The notes under the pieces are model-generated. The model worked only from the letters and a program-made list of their open reading frames with translations. It was not told the DNA's origin and ran no database searches. From assembly GCA_016200365.1 (NCBI GenBank), contig JACQEW010000226.1, forward strand, positions 1 to 16,243: a DNA stretch of 16,243 nt, written 5' to 3'. How positions within the stretch are numbered: position 1 is the stretch's first letter; every line of letters starts with the position of its first letter. The stretch is from Nitrospinota bacterium (GTDB lineage Bacteria > Nitrospinota > Nitrospinia > UBA9942). A program made the position numbers and the translations under genes. Positions 6,914-14,145 of this stretch are shown here, piece by piece.

Positions 6914-6973
6914 TAACTAACGACAGTTGTAAGTAATTAGTTGTAGGTTGTAGGTTGTAAGTTGTTAGTTAAT
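6874..6973. repeat. Palindromic heptamer island (AACTAAC / GTTGTAG words)
   Basis: The left part is made of AACTAAC-type heptamers (6874-6926) and overlaps the end of rnhA. The right part is made of GTTGTAA, GTTGTAG and GTTGTTA heptamers (about 6925-6973) and runs to six bases before the ATG of the kinase at 6979. The arms are complementary in word type rather than base-perfect. The whole gap between the two genes, and the end of the first gene, is therefore repeat DNA. Confidence 0.85.
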
Positions 6974-6978
6974 TTTTT

Positions 6979-9075
6979 ATGGATGAAAATGGAAAGAAGA
7001 AGATTTTAATAGTTGATGACGACAGGAATATCTGCAGATCCCTCTCTTTTTATTTTGCAGAGGAGGGCTATTTGCCTGTCGAGGCATACAGCGGCGGTGA
7101 GGCAATAAAAGAGGCGAAGGCATTTAATCCCGACCTTATAATACTGGATGTCATGCTTCCCGATATGAGCGGTGTCGAGGTTTGCAAGATTCTAAAAAAT
7201 GACGAGGCGATAAGACATATACCGGTAATAATGCTTACAGCGAAGACTGAGAGAGTAGATAAGGTAAGTGGTCTCGATTTTGGTGCGGATGATTATATCA
7301 CCAAGCCCTATGACAGTTTTGAGCTGCTTGCGAGGGTAAGGGCTCATCTCAGGACGAAGACGCTCTACGACCAGGTTAAGACGGATGAAAGAGACTATGC
7401 TGCAATCCTCGATATGACAAAAAAACTTACCGTCTCTCTCAATGCAAGGGATACCTTGAACTATATAGTATCTAAGATGGCGGAGATTACGAATGTAAAG
7501 AGATGCTCGATTGTATACATAGGGACTAATAAAGATATAGGTTATGTGATAGCCTCGCACGACGACCTGAATGTAAAGAATCTGAAGATTGATATTACAA
7601 AATATCCCGAGATTCAAAGATTGATATTAAAGGGGAGGGAGATTGTCATATACGACGCTTTGGAAGACCCCCTTATGGGACAGGTCAAGGATATCCTTCA
7701 TGAGATGGATATAAGGGGTATCGTGCTTTTTCCGATAACCTTTGAAGACGATATAATAGGAACCCTTATTTTAAGAAGTATAAACATAGAAAAGATATTT
7801 ACAGAAAGGGAGATAAGGTTATGTCAATTAATAGCCAATGTATCCGCAGGTCCGTTAAAGACTGCATTTTTATATGAGGCGGCATTAAGCGAATCGCAGA
7901 AAGAAAAGATTGCCCGGCTCGATGCGGAAAAGACCGTAAAGGAAACGCAGAAGCTTCTGAAAAATATTCTCGATAATGTAGAAATCGGTATTTCTTTCAT
8001 CCCCGCTGATTATAAAATTCAATTTATAAATCCCTTTTATGCCCGGCTTTATGATAAAGAGCCGCAGGATTTTATAGGTAAAGAGTGCTACAGGGTATTT
8101 GAAAACAGGGATACCTTCTGCGAGGATTGTCCCGGTGCAGTGGCAATGGGTACAGGAAAGAAGACAGAAAAGGAAAAAAAGCTTATCAAAGAAAATGGCG
8201 AGAAGATATGGCTGGATGTGATAGCCTACCCTACCTTTGACATCGAGAACAGGGTAACAGGTTTTATCTATCAGGTGGAGGATGTAACAGAAAGAAAGAG
8301 ATACCGGGAGGATATTATAAGGTATGTAAAGGAGACGGAGGATGCTAATAGGGCTTTAAAGGATATGGATGTGAGAAAGACAGAATTCTTAAACCGTGTG
8401 GCTCATGATTTGAGGACACCCCTGACTTCGATAAAGGCATATTCGGAGCTGATGCTTACCTATAAGGATAAGCCTGTAGCGACATATCAGGAATTTTTGG
8501 GCATAATAAGAGATGAGAGTAACCGCATGACATCCTTAATAAATGACTACCTTGACCTTATGAGGCTGCAAACAGGCAGGATGGAATACAGGATAGGTTC
8601 GCTGAATCTATCGGACACCATAGAGCAATTTGCGGCGATGTTCATCGGACAGGCGAAGAAGAACAACATAGCCGTTAATTTGAATATTCAGAAAGATATT
8701 CCGCTCGTTCCTGGCGACAGGGATAGAATAAATCAGGCTCTTATGAATCTTATGAGCAACGCAATAAAATTTACCCCTTCGGGGGGGAGTATTACTATAT
8801 CTGCCAGAACTATCACATCTCAAATGACTGATGGCAAAAATTTTGTTGAAGTCTCTGTAGCAGATACAGGGCCCGGCATACCTGTTGATTGCAGAGATAA
8901 GATTTTCGGTAAATTTTTCCAGATGGACGACCCTGTTGTAAGGGCAAAGGGCGGGACAGGTCTGGGGCTTGCAATAGTCAAGGAGATTGTCGAGCGTCAT
9001 GGAGGCAAGGTATGGGCAGAGGCATCGCCATCCGGCGGTGCGGATATAAGGTTTACGATACCGGTGAAGGAATAA
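6979..9075 (+). CDS. Hybrid REC-GAF-PAS-histidine kinase
   Basis: 698 residues, soluble. Receiver domain 1-125 has D13-D15, D57 in ILDVMLPDM, T87 and K109 in ITKPYD. A GAF-like domain spans about 140-300 and a coiled coil about 300-328. A PAS domain (about 328-440) has a cysteine cluster (C370 in GKECYRVF, C381 and C384 in FCEDCPG), a pattern seen in some PAS domains that may bind metal or sense redox. HisKA has H476 in AHDLRTPL. HATPase has N-box N590-N594, G1 box DTGPGIP at 629 and G2 box GGTGLGLAI at 658. The HisKA type (HDLRTPL) differs from the HExxNPL type of the other two kinases, so it is not a recent duplicate. The leader is heptamer repeat with no Shine-Dalgarno sequence. It is followed one base later by a small membrane protein gene. 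Confidence 0.93.
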   Translation: MDENGKKKILIVDDDRNICRSLSFYFAEEGYLPVEAYSGGEAIKEAKAFNPDLIILDVMLPDMSGVEVCKILKNDEAIRHIPVIMLTAKTERVDKVSGLDFGADDYITKPYDSFELLARVRAHLRTKTLYDQVKTDERDYAAILDMTKKLTVSLNARDTLNYIVSKMAEITNVKRCSIVYIGTNKDIGYVIASHDDLNVKNLKIDITKYPEIQRLILKGREIVIYDALEDPLMGQVKDILHEMDIRGIVLFPITFEDDIIGTLILRSINIEKIFTEREIRLCQLIANVSAGPLKTAFLYEAALSESQKEKIARLDAEKTVKETQKLLKNILDNVEIGISFIPADYKIQFINPFYARLYDKEPQDFIGKECYRVFENRDTFCEDCPGAVAMGTGKKTEKEKKLIKENGEKIWLDVIAYPTFDIENRVTGFIYQVEDVTERKRYREDIIRYVKETEDANRALKDMDVRKTEFLNRVAHDLRTPLTSIKAYSELMLTYKDKPVATYQEFLGIIRDESNRMTSLINDYLDLMRLQTGRMEYRIGSLNLSDTIEQFAAMFIGQAKKNNIAVNLNIQKDIPLVPGDRDRINQALMNLMSNAIKFTPSGGSITISARTITSQMTDGKNFVEVSVADTGPGIPVDCRDKIFGKFFQMDDPVVRAKGGTGLGLAIVKEIVERHGGKVWAEASPSGGADIRFTIPVKE

Positions 9076-9076
9076 G

Positions 9077-9268
9077 ATGATAAAAAGGCAAAGAGAAAAT
9101 TTAGCAAAATATTGTTATGACATGAGTAAGATTATGTTTGCGGCTCTTGTCCTCGGCAATATAATGTCTGAAAGATTTTCACCCCTCGGGTTTTGGCTTG
9201 GTATAATAGAAACAGTTTTATTTTTAATTTTAGGATATCTCTTGGATAAAGGAGAAAATCATGAATGA
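9077..9268 (+). CDS. Small two-helix membrane protein, unknown function
   Basis: 63 residues. The ATG lies one base after the kinase stop, so it is in the same operon and probably translationally coupled. A short basic N-terminus (MIKRQRENLAKY) is followed by a hydrophobic segment at about 17-30 and a second, stronger one at about 37-56, then DKGENHE. This suggests a hairpin in the inner membrane. I cannot assign a family. The proximity to a soluble hybrid kinase raises the possibility that it anchors or modulates that kinase, which is inference. Confidence 0.65.
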   Translation: MIKRQRENLAKYCYDMSKIMFAALVLGNIMSERFSPLGFWLGIIETVLFLILGYLLDKGENHE

Positions 9269-9362
9269 GTTAGAGATACTTTTTAGCGTAATGATAGTAA
9301 TTACTTTGATAGGGATATATCTTGTGTATCGCCATGATTATAAGAGGCCTCAAAAAAATTAA
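9261..9362 (+). CDS. 33-residue single-helix membrane protein
   Basis: A very short gene overlapping the end of the preceding one by 8 bases. The ATG at 9261 is preceded by GGAG (9251-9254) at ideal spacing. It encodes MNELEILFSV then a hydrophobic helix (about residues 5-22, IVITLIGIYLV) and a basic tail (YRHDYKRPQKN). The good ribosome site, overlap with an upstream small membrane protein and coherent membrane-helix design all support a real gene. Its stop overlaps the stop of the convergent nitroreductase gene by four bases. Function unknown; a two-component membrane pair with the 63-residue protein is likely. Confidence 0.6.
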   Translation: MNELEILFSVMIVITLIGIYLVYRHDYKRPQKN

Positions 9363-10018
9363 TACCAGCTTGTAAATTTCTCTATCTCCACTCTTGCACT
9401 CCGATAGCTGTTTATTAATGCCTCATTATCAGGGTATCCTATGGATATGCCGAGAGCCAGTCTCTTTGATTCGGGGATATTGAGATGCCTTTTTACTATG
9501 CGGGGGTAATTTGTTAAGACTGCCTGTGGGCATGTCCCTAACCCGTATTCAAGGGCAGTAATCATTATGCTTTGGGCGAACATGCCGATGTCCATAACAG
9601 ACCACTCGGAAAGCCCCTTATCTATAAATATAAATAATACAGCAGGTGCACCGTAGAATTTAAAATTCTGTAACCTTAAATCCTTCCTTTTTACAGCATC
9701 ATCCCTTTCGATTCCCAAAACCTTAAATCTCCTCTCTCCATGCTCCTTTGACCTTCTGTCCAATTCCTCCGGCCATGTTGATGGTTTAGGTATATCAGGC
9801 GTAATAGGTGTATCGGATGATGCTGCATTATAAAGGTTACGGCTTAAATCATCCCTTGTTTTACCCCTTACTACCGCTATCTCCCACGGCTGTGTATTTG
9901 TATAAGAAGGACTCCTGCCGGCAGTCTTTATAATCTTTTCCAATATACCATCGGGAATCGGGTCGGGCTTAAACGTCCTGATACTCCTTCTATTTTCAAT
10001 TGCCTCGATTATGTTCAT
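9359..10018 (-). CDS. Nitroreductase-family FMN oxidoreductase
   Basis: 219 residues. The start ENRRSIRTFKPDPIP followed by RSPSYTNTQPW is the standard FMN-binding pattern of nitroreductases, and the C-terminal GISIGYPD matches the family. Such enzymes reduce nitroaromatics, quinones or other small electrophiles with NAD(P)H; the true substrate cannot be told from sequence. I choose ATG at 10018 (MNIIEAIENRR) over the longest frame, whose first nine residues come from the CACGGATGA repeat. There is no Shine-Dalgarno sequence. It converges on the small membrane-protein genes, with stop codons overlapping by four bases. The internal region around 60-105 is longer than in minimal nitroreductases. 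Confidence 0.88.
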   Translation of the reverse strand: MNIIEAIENRRSIRTFKPDPIPDGILEKIIKTAGRSPSYTNTQPWEIAVVRGKTRDDLSRNLYNAASSDTPITPDIPKPSTWPEELDRRSKEHGERRFKVLGIERDDAVKRKDLRLQNFKFYGAPAVLFIFIDKGLSEWSVMDIGMFAQSIMITALEYGLGTCPQAVLTNYPRIVKRHLNIPESKRLALGISIGYPDNEALINSYRSARVEIEKFTSWY

Positions 10019-10030
10019 GATTTTGATATA

Positions 10031-10181
10031 GAACACGGATGACACGGATGATACGGATTGACACAGATAAAGAATTAGGCTGAAGACTGAAGGCTAAAGA
10101 AAAAAAGAAAAAATCTTTGGTCGCTGGTCTTCAGCCTTTTTTATCAGTGAAAATCCGTTTAAATTAGCGTCATCTGCGTTC
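10031..10181. repeat. Nested palindromic word-repeat island (CACGGATGA and GGCTGAAG words)
   Basis: Outer layer: nine-base words of GACACGGAT type at 10031-10065. Segment 10031-10045 inversely matches 10167-10181 with three mismatches in 15. Inner layer: AGGCTGAAGAC at 10077-10087 is an exact inverted match to 10127-10137, with GGCTGAA-type heptamers on the left arm and a T run after the right arm. The island fills the gap between two minus-strand genes. The T run follows the hairpin on the plus strand, so as a terminator it would act against the flanking genes' direction. Confidence 0.85.
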
Positions 10182-10200
10182 TATTAGGTTTTTGTTCATG

Positions 10201-10506
10201 TTAAAATCTATCCTGAATCTCTGTCCGTGTTTTTTGCCCTTCACTGGCAATTAAACTGGCTATATACCTGATGGTTTCCTCGTGATATTTTTTGAAATCA
10301 TGAAACTCCTCCTCATGCCTTTTATGATCCTCACGGGATTGGTCTTCATGCCTTCTTAGATAATCTTCATACCTCTTCTGTGCCTCAAGGGATTCCTCCT
10401 TCCATCTTCTTAATATCCGAGTCTGATAGATATGAATGATAAGGGTGAAGAAGCCAAATATAACCGCTAAAGGGGCAATTGCACCTATAATCTGCCATAA
10501 ATTCAT
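10201..10506 (-). CDS. Membrane-anchored coiled-coil protein, unknown function
   Basis: 101 residues. A single N-terminal transmembrane helix (about 5-27) is followed by a basic stop-transfer stretch (RILRRWKEE). A long, very polar helix rich in Glu, His, Arg and Lys (about 34-80, e.g. RRHEDQSREDHKRHEEEF) has coiled-coil character. A strong ribosome site (GGAGGG, 10512-10517 on the minus strand) lies five bases before the ATG, supporting this start. No enzymatic motif is present and no family is assigned. It is upstream of the nitroreductase on the same strand but separated by the repeat island. Divergent from mutL. Confidence 0.75.
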   Translation of the reverse strand: MNLWQIIGAIAPLAVIFGFFTLIIHIYQTRILRRWKEESLEAQKRYEDYLRRHEDQSREDHKRHEEEFHDFKKYHEETIRYIASLIASEGQKTRTEIQDRF

Positions 10507-10569
10507 ATTAACCCTCCGAAGATAATCTACACCCCCTTCAGATTTTTGTCAACCCCTTAAAAATGAAAA

Positions 10570-10598
10570 TTGATTTAGCTTTTTTATTGTGCTAAAAA
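10570..10598 (+). promoter_or_regulatory. Candidate mutL promoter, near-leaderless
   Basis: TTGATT (10570-10575) and TAAAAA (10593-10598) are spaced by 17 bases, with the mutL ATG six bases after the -10. If used, the transcript would start at or within a base or two of the start codon. This agrees with the absence of any Shine-Dalgarno sequence. The hexamers are only moderate matches, so confidence is low. Confidence 0.35.
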
Positions 10599-10604
10599 TA
10601 ATTT

Positions 10605-12443
10605 ATGGAAGGCAGGATTGTAAGATTACCGGATGAATTGGTCAATCGTATAGCTGCCGGTGAGGTGGTGGAGAGACCTGCCTCAGCCGTCAAGGAGCTT
10701 ATAGAGAATTCGATAGATGCGGGCGCAGGCGCTATTACAGTAGAAGTAAAAGGTAGCGGAAAAAGGTATATAAGGGTAACGGATGACGGCTCGGGTATGG
10801 CGAGGGAGGATGCCGTTATTGCATTTGAAAGACATGCCACAAGCAAAATAAAGACTGTTCACGACCTTCATAAAATTACCACTCTCGGGTTTAGAGGCGA
10901 GGCCCTGCCGAGTATAGCCTCTGTTTCCAAAGTAAGGCTGCTGACCTGTGCCGGTGGAGATTCTGCAGGGACTGAGATAGAATTGGATAACGGCGCTGTA
11001 AAGGCGATAAAAGACGCCCCGCCTGTGAAGGGAACATCTATCGAGGTTAAGGATTTATTCTTAAATATACCTGCCCGGTTAAAATTTTTAAAGTCTGACA
11101 CTACCGAGTTGTCCCATATCATCGAGGCGGTAAACCAACATGCCCTTTCACATTCCTCGATACGATTTAAGATGATCAATGGCAATAAAACGATAACAGA
11201 TACTGCTTCGACTAATAATATCCTTGACCGCATAGCCTCGATCTTTGGTTACGAGATAACGGATAATCTTATACCGATTACCCCGCCTGCAAAAGGTGGG
11301 TTAATGAGGATTGAAGGGTATATTTCCAGACCGTCTGTAAATATGGCAGGCAGGAATTTGCAGTATATATTTGTGAATAATCGTTATATAAAAGATAGGG
11401 TGATAAACCATGCAGTTTATGATGCCTTTAAAACAATGCTCCCGCGGGACAGACACCCTGTATATTTTCTATTTTTGAATATTGACCCTGCAATGGTGGA
11501 TGTAAATGTTCACCCGGCGAAGATAGAGGTAAGATTTGCAAGACAGGGTGAGGTTCATGATTTTGTAAGGGATGTGATAAGGGAGAGTATGACGAGAAGC
11601 CAGAAGACAGAAGACAGAAGTCAGAAGACAGAATTTGCAGAAGGGACGCGGATTACAGACACGGATTACAGCTTCAGCCCTCAGCATTCAGCCTTATATA
11701 AGGACAGGGTTAGGGAGACGATAGAAAGGTATATATCAGGTCAGGAGCCAGGAGACGATAGACGATGGACGAGAGACGAGAGACGAAAGATGATTAATAA
11801 TCGTCCTTCGTCCATCGTCCCTCCTCCATCGTCCCTCGTCTTGTCCCCCGAAACGGAATCCAATCTCTCCCAATTCAAGCCTGTGGGACAGATATTTGAT
11901 TCCTTTATAATACTTGAGGGTGCCGATAATATAATATTTATTGACCAGCATACCGCCCATGAAAGGATTTTATACGAGAGGTTTTTGCAAAAAGTTAAGG
12001 ATTCAAAGATAGAAGTTCAGGCATTGCTGTTACCTCTAAATATGGAGATGTCAGGTAAAGAATCTATCATATTGCAATCAAGTCTTGACAATTTTAAGAA
12101 ATTGGGGTTTGATATAGAATCTTTCGGAGAGAACAGCTTTATAATAAGGTCTGTGCCCTCGATTCTTTCAGGAGATGATTACAAGCAGTTAATAAAGGAT
12201 ATTCTCGATAAACTGGTCATACATCAGCAGAATACATCCTTTGACGAGATTGTCCATGATATGATTTTGGTAATGGCGTGCAGGGGGGCTGTTAAGGCGA
12301 ATCAGAAGCTGAATATGGAGGAGATGGAGTCTCTTATGAAAGAGTTGATGAATACAAGCAGACCCTTCACCTGTCCTCACGGCAGACCAATTGCCCTGAG
12401 CATGGATAAAGGGCAGATATTGAAGGGGTTTTTGAGGAGATAA
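10605..12443 (+). CDS. mutL: DNA mismatch repair protein MutL, with repeat-built linker
   Basis: 612 residues. The N-terminal GHKL ATPase is complete: ELIENSIDAGA (31-41), DDGSGM (60-65), GFRGEALPSIASV (95-107), NVHPAK (301-306). The C-terminal dimerization/endonuclease domain has DQHTAHERILYE (447-458), ACR (558-560) and CPHGRP (590-595). This is the DQHA(X)2E(X)4E endonuclease type with Ala replaced by Thr at the fourth position, so it is predicted to nick DNA itself. The linker (about 328-415) is encoded largely by short tandem words: RSQKTED-RSQKTE from CAGAAGA heptamers, then a GACGAGA palindrome. All are in frame, so the gene is intact. No mutS is in the window. The start lacks a Shine-Dalgarno sequence. 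Followed by guaB on the same strand after a large inverted repeat. Confidence 0.95.
   Translation: MEGRIVRLPDELVNRIAAGEVVERPASAVKELIENSIDAGAGAITVEVKGSGKRYIRVTDDGSGMAREDAVIAFERHATSKIKTVHDLHKITTLGFRGEALPSIASVSKVRLLTCAGGDSAGTEIELDNGAVKAIKDAPPVKGTSIEVKDLFLNIPARLKFLKSDTTELSHIIEAVNQHALSHSSIRFKMINGNKTITDTASTNNILDRIASIFGYEITDNLIPITPPAKGGLMRIEGYISRPSVNMAGRNLQYIFVNNRYIKDRVINHAVYDAFKTMLPRDRHPVYFLFLNIDPAMVDVNVHPAKIEVRFARQGEVHDFVRDVIRESMTRSQKTEDRSQKTEFAEGTRITDTDYSFSPQHSALYKDRVRETIERYISGQEPGDDRRWTRDERRKMINNRPSSIVPPPSSLVLSPETESNLSQFKPVGQIFDSFIILEGADNIIFIDQHTAHERILYERFLQKVKDSKIEVQALLLPLNMEMSGKESIILQSSLDNFKKLGFDIESFGENSFIIRSVPSILSGDDYKQLIKDILDKLVIHQQNTSFDEIVHDMILVMACRGAVKANQKLNMEEMESLMKELMNTSRPFTCPHGRPIALSMDKGQILKGFLRR
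11600..11634 (+). repeat. CAGAAGA heptamer array inside mutL
   Basis: Five consecutive 7-base words of the type (A/T/C)CAGAAG, with the last ending in T, encode the duplicated RSQKTE stretch of the MutL linker. The same word family forms the guaB-fmdB island at 14051-14144. The unit length is not a multiple of three, so loss or gain of one unit would shift the mutL frame. Confidence 0.85.
11646..11693 (+). repeat. ACGGATTAC and CTTCAGC word repeats inside mutL
   Basis: GCGGATTAC (11648-11656) and ACGGATTAC (11661-11669) are followed by three heptamers CTTCAGC, CCTCAGC, ATTCAGC (11672-11692). Both word types also occur in the intergenic island at 10031-10181, so one coding segment combines words found together elsewhere in the window. 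Confidence 0.7.
11754..11842. repeat. GACGAGA heptamer palindrome inside mutL
   Basis: The left arm (11754-11795) is six GACGAGA-type heptamers. The right arm (11801-11842) is six TCGTCCC-type heptamers. A few bases separate the arms. Aligned as inverted repeats they match at roughly 33 of 42 positions. The array is read in frame as the Arg/Asp-rich then Ser/Pro-rich part of the MutL linker (about residues 384-412). It would form a strong hairpin in the mRNA. Confidence 0.88.
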
Positions 12444-12445
12444 AT

Positions 12446-12564
12446 ATACTGTAAAACCTTCTTCTTCACTTCCGTTAATTTTCATTTTGTTATATTTTTT
12501 TAATTATTACACTGTAGTTCAAAATGAAAATTAAAAAGTCGTTCAGAAGAAGGTTTTACAGTAT
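12446..12564. repeat. 119-bp inverted repeat between mutL and guaB
   Basis: Arms 12446-12489 and 12520-12564 face each other across a 30-base AT-rich loop. The outer 20 bases (starting ATACTGTAAAACC) and the inner 15 bases (TTAATTTTCATTTTG) are exact inverted matches, with a diverged 9-12 base section between. It starts two bases after the mutL stop and ends five bases before the guaB ribosome site (AAGGAGGT). It is not built from tandem words, unlike the other islands. It could be a terminator/attenuator or a miniature inverted-repeat element. Confidence 0.85.
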
Positions 12565-12581
12565 TATCAAGGAGGTAAAGA

Positions 12582-14045
12582 ATGCTGAATAGCGATATTA
12601 AAGAATGTCTTACCTTTGATGATGTGCTTCTGCTTCCGGCAAGATCGTCAGTTCTTCCAAAGGATGCGGATATATCGTCATATCTGACAAAGAAGATAAA
12701 ACTGAACTGTCCGCTGGTCAGCGCGCCGATGGATACTGTAACCGAGGCAGGGCTTGCTATTGCCCTTGCACAGGAGGGCGGGATAGGGATAATACATAAA
12801 AATCTTTCCTTTGAAGACCATGTGAATGAAGTAGATAAAGTAAAGAGGTCTGTAAGCGGTATGATAGTAGACCCCATTACCATGTCCCCGAATCAGCGAA
12901 TCAGCGAGGCGCTGGAGGTAATGAAAAAATATGAGATTTCGGGTATACCGATTACAGAGGGGAAAAGACTGGTTGGCATTCTTACAAACAGGGATTTGAG
13001 ATTCGAGACCGATTTGAATAAGAAAATATCTGACCTGATGACAAAGGAGAAGCTGATAACCGTGCCTGTGGGCACTACCCTCGAGCAGTCAAAGGAGCTT
13101 CTCCATAGAAACAGGATTGAGAAGCTGTTGGTAGTTGACAAAGAGGGAAATCTCAAAGGCCTTATTACGATAAAGGATATAGAAAAGAGCAGGAAATACC
13201 CCTCTGCTGCAAAGGACAGTTTTGGAAGGCTTATTGTAGGTGCGGCAGTTGGTATATCTGCCGACAGGAAAGAGAGGGTGAAGGCTCTCGTTAAATCAGG
13301 TGTAGATGTTATTGTCGTAGATACTGCGCATGGGCATTCCGAGTATGTTCTGAAGGCTGTCGAAGCGATTAAGGGAGAGTATCCGGATATTCAGGTAATC
13401 GGCGGAAATGTGGCGACTGCCGAGGGTGCCGAGGATTTGATAAAGGCAGGAGTTGATGCAGTGAAGGTCGGAATGGGAGCAGGCTCCATTTGCACTACAC
13501 GCATTATAGCAGGTATCGGTGTGCCGCAGATAACTGCTGTTGCTGAATGCTCAAAGATGGCTGATAAATACGGTATACCTGTAATTGCCGATGGGGGGAT
13601 AAAAAATTCTGGGGATATTACAAAGGCAATTGCTGCAGGTGCAAGCTGCATCATGGTTGGAAGTATATTTGCAGGGACAGAGGAGAGTCCGGGTGAAAAG
13701 GTGCTCTATCAGGGGAGGAGCTATAAAGAATATAGAGGGATTGGCTCCATAGGTGCAATGGCAGAGGGGAGTTCAGATAGATATTTTCAGGATATGCAGT
13801 TTACAGAGACAAAGCTTGTTCCCGAGGGTGTGGAGGGGAGGATTCCTTATAAAGGCTCTCTCTCCTTTACGGTTCATCAACTGCTTGGGGGATTAAGGGC
13901 TGGTATGGGATACTGCGGCTGCAGGAAAATAGAGGAGTTAAGGAAGAATGCCAAATTTATACGAATAACCCAATCGGGTTTAAGGGAAAGCCATGTTCAC
14001 GATGTGATAATTACAAAAGAGGCGCCGAATTATAAGGTGGAGTGA
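12582..14045 (+). CDS. guaB: Inosine-5'-monophosphate dehydrogenase
   Basis: 487 residues, standard length. It oxidises IMP to XMP with NAD, the rate-limiting step of GMP synthesis in the cytoplasm. Motifs: N-terminal TFDDVLLLPA (11-20), two CBS domains inserted at about 92-205, and catalytic C304 in GMGAGSICTTR. Also visible are the IMP-binding DGGI (338) and GSIFAGTEESPGE, the flap Arg/Tyr at 400-401 and C-terminal GLRAGMGYCG. The Shine-Dalgarno sequence AAGGAGGT (12569-12576) is five bases from the ATG, the best ribosome site in the window. The upstream inverted repeat may control read-through from mutL. guaA, the next enzyme of the pathway, lies 458 bases downstream with the oppositely oriented fmdB gene between. 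Confidence 0.97.
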   Translation: MLNSDIKECLTFDDVLLLPARSSVLPKDADISSYLTKKIKLNCPLVSAPMDTVTEAGLAIALAQEGGIGIIHKNLSFEDHVNEVDKVKRSVSGMIVDPITMSPNQRISEALEVMKKYEISGIPITEGKRLVGILTNRDLRFETDLNKKISDLMTKEKLITVPVGTTLEQSKELLHRNRIEKLLVVDKEGNLKGLITIKDIEKSRKYPSAAKDSFGRLIVGAAVGISADRKERVKALVKSGVDVIVVDTAHGHSEYVLKAVEAIKGEYPDIQVIGGNVATAEGAEDLIKAGVDAVKVGMGAGSICTTRIIAGIGVPQITAVAECSKMADKYGIPVIADGGIKNSGDITKAIAAGASCIMVGSIFAGTEESPGEKVLYQGRSYKEYRGIGSIGAMAEGSSDRYFQDMQFTETKLVPEGVEGRIPYKGSLSFTVHQLLGGLRAGMGYCGCRKIEELRKNAKFIRITQSGLRESHVHDVIITKEAPNYKVE

Positions 14046-14050
14046 GGAGA

Positions 14051-14144
14051 CAGAACACAGAAGACAGAGCACAGAATACAGATGATAGATAAAAAAACAG
14101 TCTGTATTTTCTGCCTTCTGTGCTCTGTGCTCTGTCTTCTGTGT
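14051..14144. terminator. Palindromic CAGAACA heptamer island between convergent guaB and fmdB
   Basis: The left arm is CAGAACA, CAGAAGA, CAGAGCA, CAGAATA and CAGATGA in tandem (14051-14085). The right arm is six TCTGTCT-like heptamers (14101-14142). The 21-base segment 14055-14075 is an exact inverted match to 14124-14144. It starts five bases after the guaB stop and ends one base before the fmdB stop, so it is well placed to act as a shared, bidirectional terminator hairpin for the convergent genes. Terminator function is inferred; there is no classic U tract directly after either arm. Confidence 0.75.
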
Positions 14145-14145
14145 G

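Noticed and set aside
10077..10140. Conventional rho-independent terminator for the coiled-coil gene
   Set aside because: The hairpin is followed by a T run only on the plus strand, while both flanking genes are on the minus strand, so it is better treated as part of a repeat island.
11581..11860. mutL as a pseudogene disrupted by repeats
   Set aside because: The frame is open throughout, and all ATPase and endonuclease motifs on both sides are intact; the inserts fall in the flexible linker.
10592..13654. Minus-strand open frames opposite mutL and guaB
   Set aside because: All are shadows of strongly conserved plus-strand genes and lack start signals.
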